DNA of 64,000 bases from Gammaproteobacteria bacterium (GTDB lineage: Bacteria > Pseudomonadota > Gammaproteobacteria > Steroidobacterales > Foliamicaceae), in NCBI GenBank assembly GCA_009838035.1, contig VXSK01000028.1, positions 176,511 to 240,510 of the forward strand. Reading direction: 5' to 3'. The notes beneath the pieces are model-generated. The model did no database searches. It was not told where the DNA came from and saw nothing but the letters and a program-made list of their open reading frames with translations. This document shows, one piece after another, positions 54,194 through 62,361 of this stretch (the stretch's first letter is position 1; every line of letters starts with the position of its first letter). Position numbers and translations under genes: made by a program.

Positions 54194-54290
54194 GGCCAGT
54201 ATCTCGGCGCGCCGCAGGCACGGCGCCGGATGGTCGTCGGAACTTCCGATACTGTTATCGCGCCAGGAGAACTCCGGCTGCATCTGCCAG
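54194..54290. repeat. 97-bp SUMF1-derived direct repeat, right copy (GST flank)
   Basis: Matches 52533-52629 with a few mismatches. The two GST genes lie exactly between the copies. Confidence 0.75.
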
Positions 54291-54379
54291 CCCCAACGGG
54301 TGAGGTGAGAACAGCCTTCCATTGTCGTAAAGCCCGTCTCTTCCACGAACTCCGCAAACTGGGCCCGCGTGACTTCAGT
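54194..54379 (-). pseudogene. SUMF1/FGE-like fragment B
   Basis: Codes VTRAQFAEFVEETGFTTMEG and GWQMQPEFSWRDNSIGSSDD up to AEILA, a slice from the middle of the intact gene at high identity. It breaks off at 54379 after the sequence GACTTCAGT. The first 97 bp are the right direct repeat flanking the GST genes. Confidence 0.85.
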
Positions 54380-54518
54380 CTGGCGATTCGAAGGCCCTTG
54401 CTATTGGAGGCGTGATTTCCGCTGAAAGCGCCTGGCCAAGTAATACTCCCCAATTGCTGATACTGAGTTGTCGATATACTTTGGAACCCTGGACTTGCAG
54501 AGGGAACCGAAAACTGAG

Positions 54519-54695
54519 ATGGAATACACAGCTGTGATCAAGAGGAGCGGCGAATGGTGGATTGGCTGGATTGAGGAGGTTCCTGGCGTGAACTGCCAGG
54601 AACGTACGCGCGAGGAGCTGCGCCGGAGTCTTGCGGATACGCTTTCCGAGGCGCTTGAGTTCAATCGGCAAGACGCACTGGCCGCTGCCAAATAG
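54519..54695 (+). CDS. HicB-like antitoxin, apparently orphan
   Basis: A 58-residue protein, EYTAVIKRSGEWWIGWIEEV and then PGVNCQERTREELRRSLADTL, which matches the partial RNase-H-like fold of HicB-type antitoxins. No HicA toxin is seen upstream or downstream. It is squeezed between SUMF1 fragment B and the intact SUMF1 gene. The frame is open from 54468, but the ATG at 54519 fits the family. Confidence 0.75.
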   Translation: MEYTAVIKRSGEWWIGWIEEVPGVNCQERTREELRRSLADTLSEALEFNRQDALAAAK

Positions 54696-54704
54696 GACGC
54701 GCCC

Positions 54705-55667
54705 TCAGTCGACGTCGCGCGCCACGCGAAAACCGAAGCCCGAGCCTGCGGTTGTCGCGAATATGGGCAGGCGGGTCGCCACCCTCAACAAGCCGGGAAA
54801 ACCGGCCCACGACCCGCCCTTGATCACCCAGGTTCGGCAGGAGGGCTCGAGGTAGGGTGTTCCATTCCGGGGCGCGTCCGCGTGACCCAGCGCATAGCAA
54901 TCGGCCGTCAGTTCCGAAACATTACCCGCAACGTCGTAGAGGCCGAAGGCGTTCGGCTCGAAGCTGGCCACGGGCGCCGTGAAAGCATACCCATCGTTGC
55001 AGTCCGCGAATTGACTGTAAGGAATACTCGGGGCCACTACGGCGAACATTCGGTCGGCGCCGTTCTGAAATGCGCAGGCCTGCGTCCGGTCTTCGCCCCA
55101 GAAGGCGGCAAACTTCGAATTCGCCCGCGCGGCATATTCCCATTCCGCCTCGCTGGGCAGGCGGTATGCGTGACCCGTCCTGGCGCTCAACCAGTCCAGG
55201 TAGGCCAGTATCTCGGCGCGCCGCAGGCACGGCGCCGGATGGTCGTCGGAATTGCCGATGCTGTTATCGCGCCAGGTGAACTCCGGCTGCATCTGCCAGC
55301 CCCAATCGGTGAGGTGAGAACAGCCTTTCATTGTCGCAAAGCCCGTCTCTTCCACGAATTCCGCAAACTGGGCCCGCGTGACTTCAGTACGGCCGATGGC
55401 ATAGGAGTGAGCAATCGTGATCGCGGCGACCGGCCGCTCATTGGCCGACAGGGCTTCGGGCATGCCCCAGGCCAGTCCCTCGGCGTCTTCCGCACCCATG
55501 ACGAAAGAGCCGCCCGCCGGAATAACAACCAGCTCGGGACAGGATTCGCAGTCCCTGACGATGACGGGCTCCGCCGATGCGCATACGGTGGTCAGCAACA
55601 TGCAGACAAGGACTGCAAACCCCAGCCTCGTGGCGCGGGTTACCGGGGCGTCTTTCAGGGTTGCCAA
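54705..55667 (-). CDS. SUMF1/FGE-type formylglycine-generating-enzyme-like protein, exported
   Basis: A 320-residue protein with a Sec signal (RLGFAVLVCMLLTTVCASA). Fold markers: CPELVVIPAGGSFVMGAEDA, IGRTEVTRAQFAEFVEETG, RLPSEAEWEYAARA, YDVAGNVSELTADCY, VIKGGSWAGFPGLLRVATR, and GFGFRVARDVD at the end. It has the SUMF1/C-type-lectin-like fold used by formylglycine enzymes, EgtB and many secreted proteins. The Cys pair of true formylglycine enzymes is not clearly present, so its activity is uncertain. Truncated copies occur at 33176, 47247, 52303 and 54194. Confidence 0.85.
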   Translation of the reverse strand: MATLKDAPVTRATRLGFAVLVCMLLTTVCASAEPVIVRDCESCPELVVIPAGGSFVMGAEDAEGLAWGMPEALSANERPVAAITIAHSYAIGRTEVTRAQFAEFVEETGFATMKGCSHLTDWGWQMQPEFTWRDNSIGNSDDHPAPCLRRAEILAYLDWLSARTGHAYRLPSEAEWEYAARANSKFAAFWGEDRTQACAFQNGADRMFAVVAPSIPYSQFADCNDGYAFTAPVASFEPNAFGLYDVAGNVSELTADCYALGHADAPRNGTPYLEPSCRTWVIKGGSWAGFPGLLRVATRLPIFATTAGSGFGFRVARDVD

Positions 55668-55846
55668 GGACAGGGAGCTCGTTGCAGGTGAATATTCTAG
55701 ACTTTGGCTCCGGAGGCAAGGCTATTCCAGCCGAATCACGGCGGACAGCGTTCAATCGTTCAACGTAACCAGCATTGAATCGCCATACACCATCGACGCG
55801 ACGTACTCGCCATCCATAGATGTAAGTCCCGCTAAGGTCAGGCGTC

Positions 55847-55930
55847 AGAAGGACAGCATGCCAACACGCCAAGTGGCAGGCTCTGGTGCAATTGGAACGG
55901 AGTAGGCGCTGCCGCCATGAAGTGGCCGGC
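55847..55930 (+). pseudogene. C-terminal remnant of the 35040-type lipoprotein gene
   Basis: From 55865 it reads HAKWQALVQLERSRRCRHEV, against HAKWQALAQLEQIKGCRREV in the intact gene, without indels. The upstream part is weaker. The frame ends without the native end. Confidence 0.75.
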
Positions 55931-55944
55931 GGCGCTACCGTCGC

Positions 55945-56058
55945 CAGAGTGCCGTCGAGCTACGAGAGGCGACCGCTCGGCACGAGGGCTTGGACCACAA
56001 GACGGTTCGCAAGTATCTCAAGGCGGTGGATTTAGTGCCACAGAAGCGGGTTGACTAG
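55945..56058 (+). pseudogene. IS21-like IstA transposase fragment
   Basis: A 38-codon frame: ELREATARHEGLDHKTVRKY and then LKAVDLVPQKRVD and stop. The GL-(D/S)-x-KTVRKYL pattern is the helix-turn-helix of IS21-type IstA proteins. Only this small piece remains. Confidence 0.55.
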
Positions 56059-56227
56059 TTCAATTTTAGAAGCTTGTTCGGGTTGCTCGCCGACATGCGG
56101 CCAGTCGCAAAAACAGATGTATTATCAAGATACAGTGTGGGCCAAGGCGACCTTACTCACACTAAAGAGTCTTCGAAATACCCGGGGCGGTTCAGTTTGA
56201 TGTGGTAAGACATTTGGGGGAGTTCAG

Positions 56228-56893
56228 ATGGCAGATAGGCGTTTATCTCTAAGACGCATGATGGCTAAGCCGGCGTTTCGCTGGTTTCTGCTCGCTTATC
56301 TAATCGTAGCGATTCTTGGAGTTGCAATTACCTTCATCTCGGAATACAGCGTCGAACGGGATTTTTTGGAGTACCGATTGGAGATGCGCCAGGTACAACT
56401 TTCTGAGAGATTCGACGTACAGGAAATTAGGATAGAGTCTATTGAGTCCACACTAGAATCTCTCGAATTGGCGGAGACGAATCTCGATGAAACTCGTCAA
56501 GCACTCAAAGCAATCAGTGAGTTCGAAACCCAATCGGTAGTAGCACGGTTAAGTAGAGTCGAGGATGTTGCTGGCTCAGTGGGAAAAGAATTAGAGCACG
56601 TAAAGGCGATTCTCAATCCTACGAATCCGGAAGATGTACTGACCGTGTTGCGGGTCGGGGATAAGTTGGAACTGCTGGGCAGGGAAATCGAGGTGCTAAA
56701 TGCAGATTTCATCGCCCTACGGCAAGACCTCGTCAACAGAATAGAAATAAACCACGAACGTGCACTGGGGCGAGTCGACTCGATTACTGACACCATAGGG
56801 TGGATCGCATTGCTGCTGGTGCCAGTAATGTTGCGCGTTCTTCGCGATTTTCTCCCGGGAAGGAGGCAAAGTGATGGTTCGGAAGAGACCTAA
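56228..56893 (+). CDS. Membrane protein with central coiled coil, unknown
   Basis: A 221-residue protein. Membrane helix one at about residues 18-38 (FRWFLLAYLIVAILGVAITFI), a long charged helical region (45-180) with heptad-like Leu/Ile pattern (IRIESIESTLESLELAETNL), then helix two near 190-207 (IGWIALLLVPVMLRVL). The GGGGGAG-like site stands before the ATG. Not recognised. Lower GC than the main chromosome; next to a nuclease gene. Confidence 0.7.
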   Translation: MADRRLSLRRMMAKPAFRWFLLAYLIVAILGVAITFISEYSVERDFLEYRLEMRQVQLSERFDVQEIRIESIESTLESLELAETNLDETRQALKAISEFETQSVVARLSRVEDVAGSVGKELEHVKAILNPTNPEDVLTVLRVGDKLELLGREIEVLNADFIALRQDLVNRIEINHERALGRVDSITDTIGWIALLLVPVMLRVLRDFLPGRRQSDGSEET

Positions 56894-56912
56894 TGGGGAG
56901 GCTGCTTGCATC

Positions 56913-57743
56913 CTAACGAAGGGTGGCAAAGTAATTTGTGGGCGAGAGATGGACGTGATCGGTCAGAGGAGGCTTCAACTGATAGGCAGAGGGTGTTCTT
57001 GAGAAATCGTATATGCGCACAAGACGGAACACATCCTGGCGCTTTTCGGATACGCGTAATTCGTTTTCTGAGATCCAAAATGGCGTTGTGAGTGGGCCGT
57101 TTGTTGTCTTGGCTTCCAGCCATCGTTCCTCACCAGATTCTGAGAAGGACAAGATGTCGAATCCTGCTCCATCCCCGTCCTCTTTCGAGACCCAACGGAC
57201 CTTTTCTGCAAGGTCGTTTCTGCCTCCAGACTGAAGCCGGCTTCGTTCTGCGTGATATAGAAACTTCTCTCCTGCTTCGCCCAATACACGCGCCCGAAAA
57301 TCGCGAGTGGCCGGATCGGAAATGCGCAGAATCCGACGAATGATGCCGCTAGAGATACGGTGATTTGGGCTCTCAGGAGGTGGTTGTTGAAATGTGATGC
57401 CCAATTCCGGGATGCTTGGCTCGTTGACGTGGCCAGCCAAATGGTCAGCCAGGTTGTCGTGCTTCAGTTTGTCTTCAATAACCTCACACAATCGGGTCTG
57501 ATAATTGAATCTCGGTTTGTAGCCCCAAACGAAGGGCAGCCCAAGCAGTGTCATAACGGCACTGATGTTCTGATGCTTATATTCGATTGATCCTTTTGAG
57601 CGACCGAGCCGCTCCTGAAGTATCTCATTGCGTTCAGTCTTATTGAAGTGTTGGGCCTGCATCTCCATATGAAGCATGTCCAGATAGTCTTCAACAATGA
57701 TTTCAATTTCGTCTGTGTTCCAGGGAGTTCCGGCTTTATTCAT
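56913..57743 (-). CDS. DUF3883 domain protein, likely restriction-type nuclease
   Basis: A 276-residue protein. The C-terminal half matches DUF3883: GEAGEKFLYHAERSRL, VRWVSKEDGDGAGFDILSF and ERWLEAKTT. The Asp and the Glu-x-Lys follow the PD-(D/E)xK nuclease pattern. The N-terminal 100 residues (TPWNTDEIEIIVEDYLDML) resemble HTH/Myb-like modules seen with HNH or restriction proteins. Likely role: DNA cleavage in defence. Convergent with the coiled-coil gene. Confidence 0.82.
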   Translation of the reverse strand: MNKAGTPWNTDEIEIIVEDYLDMLHMEMQAQHFNKTERNEILQERLGRSKGSIEYKHQNISAVMTLLGLPFVWGYKPRFNYQTRLCEVIEDKLKHDNLADHLAGHVNEPSIPELGITFQQPPPESPNHRISSGIIRRILRISDPATRDFRARVLGEAGEKFLYHAERSRLQSGGRNDLAEKVRWVSKEDGDGAGFDILSFSESGEERWLEAKTTNGPLTTPFWISENELRVSEKRQDVFRLVRIYDFSRTPSAYQLKPPLTDHVHLSPTNYFATLR

Positions 57744-58149
57744 ATTGTTGTCCCGGATTGGTTTGCCTGTTACGAATGTTGGCTCAAAGGCTCAGAACAA
57801 GAGGATAACGCGAGTGGTTTTTCGCAATTGGATGGATTGGAGGTTGAAGTCTCGGTCGGGTTAGTTCGTCATTCGTGTAACACCGCGGCATGGGGGACTA
57901 GGACCAGGCTCATCACAACGTCCAGCCGCCGAAGCCAGCGCCGGTAGCGAACACAAAACGCGGTGTACCGATGGCCCCGCCTATTTGCTGCGTTGTACTC
58001 GTCCCACAACTACTGCAGCTGCACCCTCCGGCGCTTCAGCTACCGATGAACTGCCGGCCAGTCCGGCTCCGGCCGCGGCGCTGTCGTCGGAGGCAGCGGC
58101 GGAAACAGACGCCGCTCCAACGCCTCGCATCCAATGACGCCGGCAACGG

Positions 58150-58290
58150 CTACGACAGTCCGCAGGACTCGGCGCGGCGGACGTGGTTCAGCACCATCGG
58201 TTGGGCCAGACCGCAACTGCGCGCCACCTGCCGCACACTTAGATGCAGCACCCAACTCAAACGCAATACTGCTCTGACTCGACGTTTGGA
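58150..58290 (-). pseudogene. IS21-family IstA N-terminal remnant
   Basis: A 47-codon frame containing RAVLRLSWVLHLSVRQVARS and then CGLAQPMVLNHVRRAESCGLS, then stop. It follows the IstA N-terminal pattern (VLRLxxxLGLSxRQIARSxGLSxSTVxxYLRRAEAAGLS). Upstream (58384-58421) are repeats typical of IS21 ends. Confidence 0.65.
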
Positions 58291-58383
58291 TTACCTCGAC
58301 CTCGGCATCTGCCCGCCTGCCTTGGTGGGCGATTGGCAGAATAACCAGTCCGTCAACCGCATCGCGCAGCTCCGGAGTGGTAA

Positions 58384-58420
58384 TTTTCCCGTGAAATCAA
58401 CGGTAACTTTCGCGTGAAAT
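58384..58420. repeat. IS21-type terminal repeats (TTTCCCGTGAAAT and TTTCGCGTGAAAT)
   Basis: Two copies of a 13-bp sequence, 58385-58397 and 58408-58420, differ at one position. IS21-family elements carry such multiple short repeats at their ends. They sit on the istA start side of the remnant, as expected. Confidence 0.6.
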
Positions 58421-58569
58421 GCGTAATCAGTAGCTGGGACTTTTACTTAGGCATTGACAAATACAGTTTGCAATGCCCCAACTAAAGTGTGTAATACCCG
58501 CCATTTTCGGCTTGGATTTATTCGGTGAATCCGTACAATGGCGCGCCCGGCCAGAACCTACCCGCCGCC

Positions 58570-59358
58570 ATGAAAATCCAGATCGCCTCCGACCTGCACC
58601 TGGAGATGCGCCCAGACTACGAACCGAACCCGGTTACGGAGTTCCGGCCTGTCCCGGACCGGGATGTCCTGGTGCTGGCGGGCGACATCGGCACCCACAC
58701 TAATGCCCTGCAGTTTGTCGAAGACGAAGCGCGCATTTCGCCCGTGATCCTGATCCCGGGCAACCACGAGTACTACTCGGTGCACACACGCCACGAGACG
58801 GATTACGCCTGGCGGCAAATCGTCGAGAGCATGCCGAGTCTACATTACCTGGTCGCCGAGGGCGTCACGATTGACGGTGTACGGTTTTGGGGCGCACCGT
58901 GGTATTCGGACCCGTTGAGACTGCGGGGTCCCGGCTCCCTGCGATTGATCGCGGGGAGTCTCAATGACTTCGACCCGAAGTACGACGATTCCGGCCGCTG
59001 GACCGTGCAACGGCATTTGGAAGAGCACGCCCTCCAGACGCGGCTATTGCGCGAGCAGGCCGGCTGGGTCGATGTGGTCATCACGCACTGGCCACCGACG
59101 CTCCACGCTGTAGCGCCGGGGTTCAAGGACGACGCGCTGACCGGCTATTTCGTCAATGACAATGAGGAGCTAGTTAGAGAGATCGGTGCCCAGGCATGGA
59201 TCAGCGGTCACGTCCATGACGCCTACGAGGCGATAGTTGGCGATACGCAGGTTGTCAGCAACCCCACGAGTTATCCGATGGGTGCAGCCGATGAGAATGG
59301 GCTATTCCGGCCGGATCGGGTGATTGAGATCCGTCCGCGACGTGCTGCGCGGTCTTAG
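58570..59358 (+). CDS. Calcineurin-like metallophosphoesterase
   Basis: A 262-residue protein with the full metal-site series: SDLHLE, LAGDIG, PGNHEYY, ITHWPP and GHVH. It probably uses two metals to hydrolyse a phosphoester. The ATG at 58570 begins right before the first motif; an earlier ATG (58525) would add a poor N-terminus. Single gene in a region of remnants. Confidence 0.9.
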   Translation: MKIQIASDLHLEMRPDYEPNPVTEFRPVPDRDVLVLAGDIGTHTNALQFVEDEARISPVILIPGNHEYYSVHTRHETDYAWRQIVESMPSLHYLVAEGVTIDGVRFWGAPWYSDPLRLRGPGSLRLIAGSLNDFDPKYDDSGRWTVQRHLEEHALQTRLLREQAGWVDVVITHWPPTLHAVAPGFKDDALTGYFVNDNEELVREIGAQAWISGHVHDAYEAIVGDTQVVSNPTSYPMGAADENGLFRPDRVIEIRPRRAARS

Positions 59359-59734
59359 CTTCGACCATCCAGGCGAGATCGACACTTGGACTGTGGCTCT
59401 TTGCCGAAGAAGATCAATGCGGCGCGTCACGCATAAGTAGAATCTTGTCCATGGACCTTCATGCCGCCAGAGAAAGTTAACCGAAAAAGAGCAGCGGTAC
59501 CTGAATCTGTCCGATTGCTCACTGAAACGGACAGGAAAGTCGCGTAATTGGCAACCTGAAGAAGAGACGGGGACCACCACCATACAAAATGTGCGAAAGA
59601 TCCTTGAAGCTATCCTGATTCTCTTGCAATTGACGACTAGCATCAGCGCCCAATGGCCATCAGTAAAGGCACGCGCCACTTTGGCTCTGTGGTGCACATC
59701 GCGCTGAAGACGCTCTCGCTGACAGCGAGAATGC
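59359..59734. other. Non-coding gap with a hairpin
   Basis: No supported gene. CTGTCCG (59507-59513) and CGGACAG (59528-59534) form a perfect 7-bp stem with a 14-nt loop; there is no T-run, so it is not an obvious terminator. Confidence 0.5.
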
Positions 59735-60136
59735 TCATTCCAGAAATGCCCTTATGCGTTTCCCAAGTACATCGCGGTCGGCGAGTTCACATTCCCAAAT
59801 TGTGATGACCTGCCATCCCATTTCCCGAAGCCGCTTTTGATTCCTAGCATCGCGTTCTTTGTTTTTTTGGAGCTTTGGAAGCCAATAGTCTCGGTTAGTT
59901 TTGGGGGAACGAGCTCCCCGGGGGCAGGTGTGCTGATGCCAGAAGCAGCCATGCACGAAGATCACCTTTGATCTTGATGGGAATACCAAGTCCGGCTTCC
60001 CGGGGAGATTCTTCCTATGCAAGCGATAACGAAAGCCCAGACTATGAGTGATTCGGCGCACGATCAATTCAGGCTTAGTGTCGCAGCTCTTCACGGCGCG
60101 CATGATTGCGCTACGATCAAGAGTTGTGCTTGTCAT
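59735..60136 (-). CDS. vsr: Very short patch repair endonuclease
   Basis: A 133-residue Vsr protein. Signatures: RSAIMRAVKSCDTKPELIVR, LGFRYRLHRKNLPGKPDLVF and HGCFWHQHTCPRGARSPKTN, with the catalytic Asp in GKPDLVF and the zinc-site Cys/His set. It nicks at T:G mismatches made by deamination of 5-methylcytosine, protecting hosts of C5-methyltransferases. It overlaps the DUF4928 gene (ATGA) and is linked to the methyltransferase upstream. Confidence 0.95.
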   Translation of the reverse strand: MTSTTLDRSAIMRAVKSCDTKPELIVRRITHSLGFRYRLHRKNLPGKPDLVFPSRSKVIFVHGCFWHQHTCPRGARSPKTNRDYWLPKLQKNKERDARNQKRLREMGWQVITIWECELADRDVLGKRIRAFLE

Positions 60137-61065
60137 CGGATTCGGATCTTGAGACTAGGGTCCGTTTCCACTCCCTCAATAATCTCGTTATAGCGCTTCA
60201 CCAATTCATCCAATTTGAGCCGCCTTCCCTCGGTTTGAAATCCGCCAAGTTCATGTATGTTCAAGGCAACAAATTGCTCGATCTCAAATATGTCGATCCT
60301 TTCGCCCACGTTTTCGCGATTCGCCAATTCATCCGCGACAAGTGCCCCGCGATCTACCGTAACCAGCAAGGGCTTGTATCCTTCATTGAGGTTATCCACG
60401 CAACGGCGTATTACGGCTTCGCCCGGAGCCGTTGTGACGTGAATGGCTGCATCGCCAATCGAGAAATCGCCGACTCGCTCGCTCTGAGCGTCTGCGGTCG
60501 AGAAACTATTATGATCAATGCAGCCGATTCCGAGAGCGCAATCCAGTTTCGCTCCAACCAAATGCTGTAGAACCGCTCCAGCGTAGTGAGTTCCTTGCGC
60601 CTCTCCTTGTCGCTTCATTGCCTGCGCCAAAATATCCCGAATCACATGTCGAATCCCGCGGGAGCTATCTAGCTTGATCGAAAATGGCCGGCCGGCGAAA
60701 AACTCCCGAACGCGCATAATCCAAAAGAGTTCAATTTGGTCGAGATGCGCCTTTTCCTCTTCGTGAAGACGATTGAGAAAGGCGACATACGCCCTCATTC
60801 TCTTTATGCTGCCTCGGCTTGTACGTCCGCCTTCCTGAGCAAGCACTCTAGTGATTCCATGCTTGGATAAAATGGATTGAACGGCTCCTTTCCCCAAGCC
60901 CAGCACTTGACCGCCTCCAGCCGTTACGAGTGTTTCCGGATCGAGCGGCAAACCCCATTCGCGAGCTCGGTTGGTAACGACCAAAGCCACGCACAGCGGC
61001 CCTTTCCCCCGAAACTTGTTTTGACGGGAGAATCCTTCTAGTTGCGTCGCAAGTTTCTCTTCCAT
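60133..61065 (-). CDS. DUF4928 protein, probable type II restriction endonuclease
   Basis: A 310-residue protein matching DUF4928, a family found beside C5-cytosine methyltransferases. A candidate nuclease core is VGDFSIGDAAIHVTTAPGEA. The N-terminal part (LCVALVVTNRAREWGLPL) resembles a helical recognition region. It lies 3 nt after the methyltransferase stop and overlaps vsr, so the three form one operon. Role inferred from linkage. Confidence 0.83.
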   Translation of the reverse strand: MEEKLATQLEGFSRQNKFRGKGPLCVALVVTNRAREWGLPLDPETLVTAGGGQVLGLGKGAVQSILSKHGITRVLAQEGGRTSRGSIKRMRAYVAFLNRLHEEEKAHLDQIELFWIMRVREFFAGRPFSIKLDSSRGIRHVIRDILAQAMKRQGEAQGTHYAGAVLQHLVGAKLDCALGIGCIDHNSFSTADAQSERVGDFSIGDAAIHVTTAPGEAVIRRCVDNLNEGYKPLLVTVDRGALVADELANRENVGERIDIFEIEQFVALNIHELGGFQTEGRRLKLDELVKRYNEIIEGVETDPSLKIRIR

Positions 61066-61068
61066 GCG

Positions 61069-62214
61069 TTAGGCCACCTTCTCTTGGGTGAAAATCTCAG
61101 CGTTCAAAACCGGTTCGAAGATGTTCTCAGCGATATGCCGGACCACGGGAACGACAACGCCATCCCCCGCTAGATGATACGCCTCGTTGTATCTTCTAGG
61201 CAGCGCGTAATCGTCGGAAATACCCATTAATCGTGCCGCCTCCCTGGGAGAAAGCAATCGAGACTTCACGTTTTCTCCCTCAACAATCATTAGCGTTTGG
61301 CGACTTGATCCCCCGGTTGGCGTGCGAAGGCATCCTGCGATGTTGTCGAATCGAATCTCAGCTCTCTGCTTGTAGCCGCCTTCCTTTGTGGGACGCGTTC
61401 GCTTGTAGACAGTCCCAATGACGCGCTTACCCGCGCGCTTCGCCTCCACCACTTTTGCAAAATGGGATTCGTTCATCATGCTGAGTAGTCTGCGAGTTTC
61501 CTTTGCAGTATGCCAACGAACCCCCTGAGGTGGTGACTCCTCTAAGTCTGAGAATCCGTCTGTGCGCAAAGGGGGAGACTTTAGCTGCCACCATATCCAA
61601 CGCTTCTTGTCCTGCAAAGACAGCCTCGCGTAGGCGCGGTGTAGCGCTGGGGTGCACCATTTCTCGTCAGCCTGAGCTGAAAAAAGGTGCTCATCGATCG
61701 CCTGACTAGAGTGCACAGCAATGATAAATAATCGCGGACGAGACTGCGGAATGAAATGGACCGCGTCAATCACCAACGCCCCACAGGAATAATCCTGGCG
61801 AGTGAGCGCAGTGATTAATGCGGTGAAATCTCTGCCCCCGTTTGAAGTCAGTGTGCCGCAAACGTTCTCAATCACGATTAAGGGAACGGCACGCCCTTCA
61901 ACGGCGAGTGTCTTCATAAGCCGCCAGAAAGACCAAAAAGTCCCGGACCGCTCGCCACGCAATCCCGCACCGCTGCCTGCTAGAGAGAGGTCCTGGCAAG
62001 GAAATGAAGCCCAAGCTAAATCCGCTCTGCCTGGCAGATCGGCGGTATCTATGTCGGCAACATCGCCTACGCGGAGTTCTTTTTCACCCCAATTCTCGAT
62101 GTAACTGGCCCCTTTCTTTGGGTCAATGTCATTAGCGAACAAGCACGACCACTTAGAGCCAAGGCCGGAGCGAACCATGCCTCCTCCCGCGAAAAACTCA
62201 TAGAAGCTATGCAT
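61069..62214 (-). CDS. DNA (cytosine-5) methyltransferase
   Basis: A 381-residue C5-MTase. Motif I FYEFFAGGGMVRSGLG, motif IV with catalytic Cys SFPCQDLSLAG, motif VI IENV, motif VIII QSRPRLFIIA, and motifs IX-X near the end (REAARLMG, VVPVVRHIAENIFEP). It would methylate cytosine within an unknown site, protecting from the linked nuclease. First gene of the operon. Confidence 0.95.
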   Translation of the reverse strand: MHSFYEFFAGGGMVRSGLGSKWSCLFANDIDPKKGASYIENWGEKELRVGDVADIDTADLPGRADLAWASFPCQDLSLAGSGAGLRGERSGTFWSFWRLMKTLAVEGRAVPLIVIENVCGTLTSNGGRDFTALITALTRQDYSCGALVIDAVHFIPQSRPRLFIIAVHSSQAIDEHLFSAQADEKWCTPALHRAYARLSLQDKKRWIWWQLKSPPLRTDGFSDLEESPPQGVRWHTAKETRRLLSMMNESHFAKVVEAKRAGKRVIGTVYKRTRPTKEGGYKQRAEIRFDNIAGCLRTPTGGSSRQTLMIVEGENVKSRLLSPREAARLMGISDDYALPRRYNEAYHLAGDGVVVPVVRHIAENIFEPVLNAEIFTQEKVA

Positions 62215-62361
62215 CCTTTTCGCAGTCTCTAGCTTGCTCCCCCAAAGTCTCCTGCAATTGCTTCATTAGGGGTCTTGTTCTCGTTACATCCTATCTACAA
62301 ATACTAGCCGTAGTTTAGGCGGAATGACCATTCCTACAGAATCGGCATGCCTTGAAACCAC

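Larger units (their letters stand above)
55668..56227. other. Gene-poor segment with remnants
   Basis: No intact gene is seen. It contains a lipoprotein-gene tail (55847-55930) and an IS21-like transposase fragment (55945-56058), listed separately. GC content begins to fall here. Confidence 0.6.
57744..58569. other. Gene-poor segment with an IS21-type remnant
   Basis: No intact gene is supported. An Ala/Pro-rich open stretch around 57980-58134 ends at a TGA and may be a decayed gene tail. An IstA fragment and IS21-like end repeats lie at 58150-58421. Confidence 0.6.

Noticed and set aside
54705..55667. Diversity-generating retroelement with SUMF1-type variable protein
   Set aside because: SUMF1 folds are common DGR targets and tails recur here, but no reverse transcriptase is seen and differences between copies are not adenine-specific.
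57971..58417. A 148-residue plus-strand frame
   Set aside because: Sequence is low-complexity and not protein-like; the IstA remnant explains the opposite strand.
59302..59697. A 131-residue minus-strand frame
   Set aside because: It overlaps the phosphoesterase gene and shows no family-like pattern.
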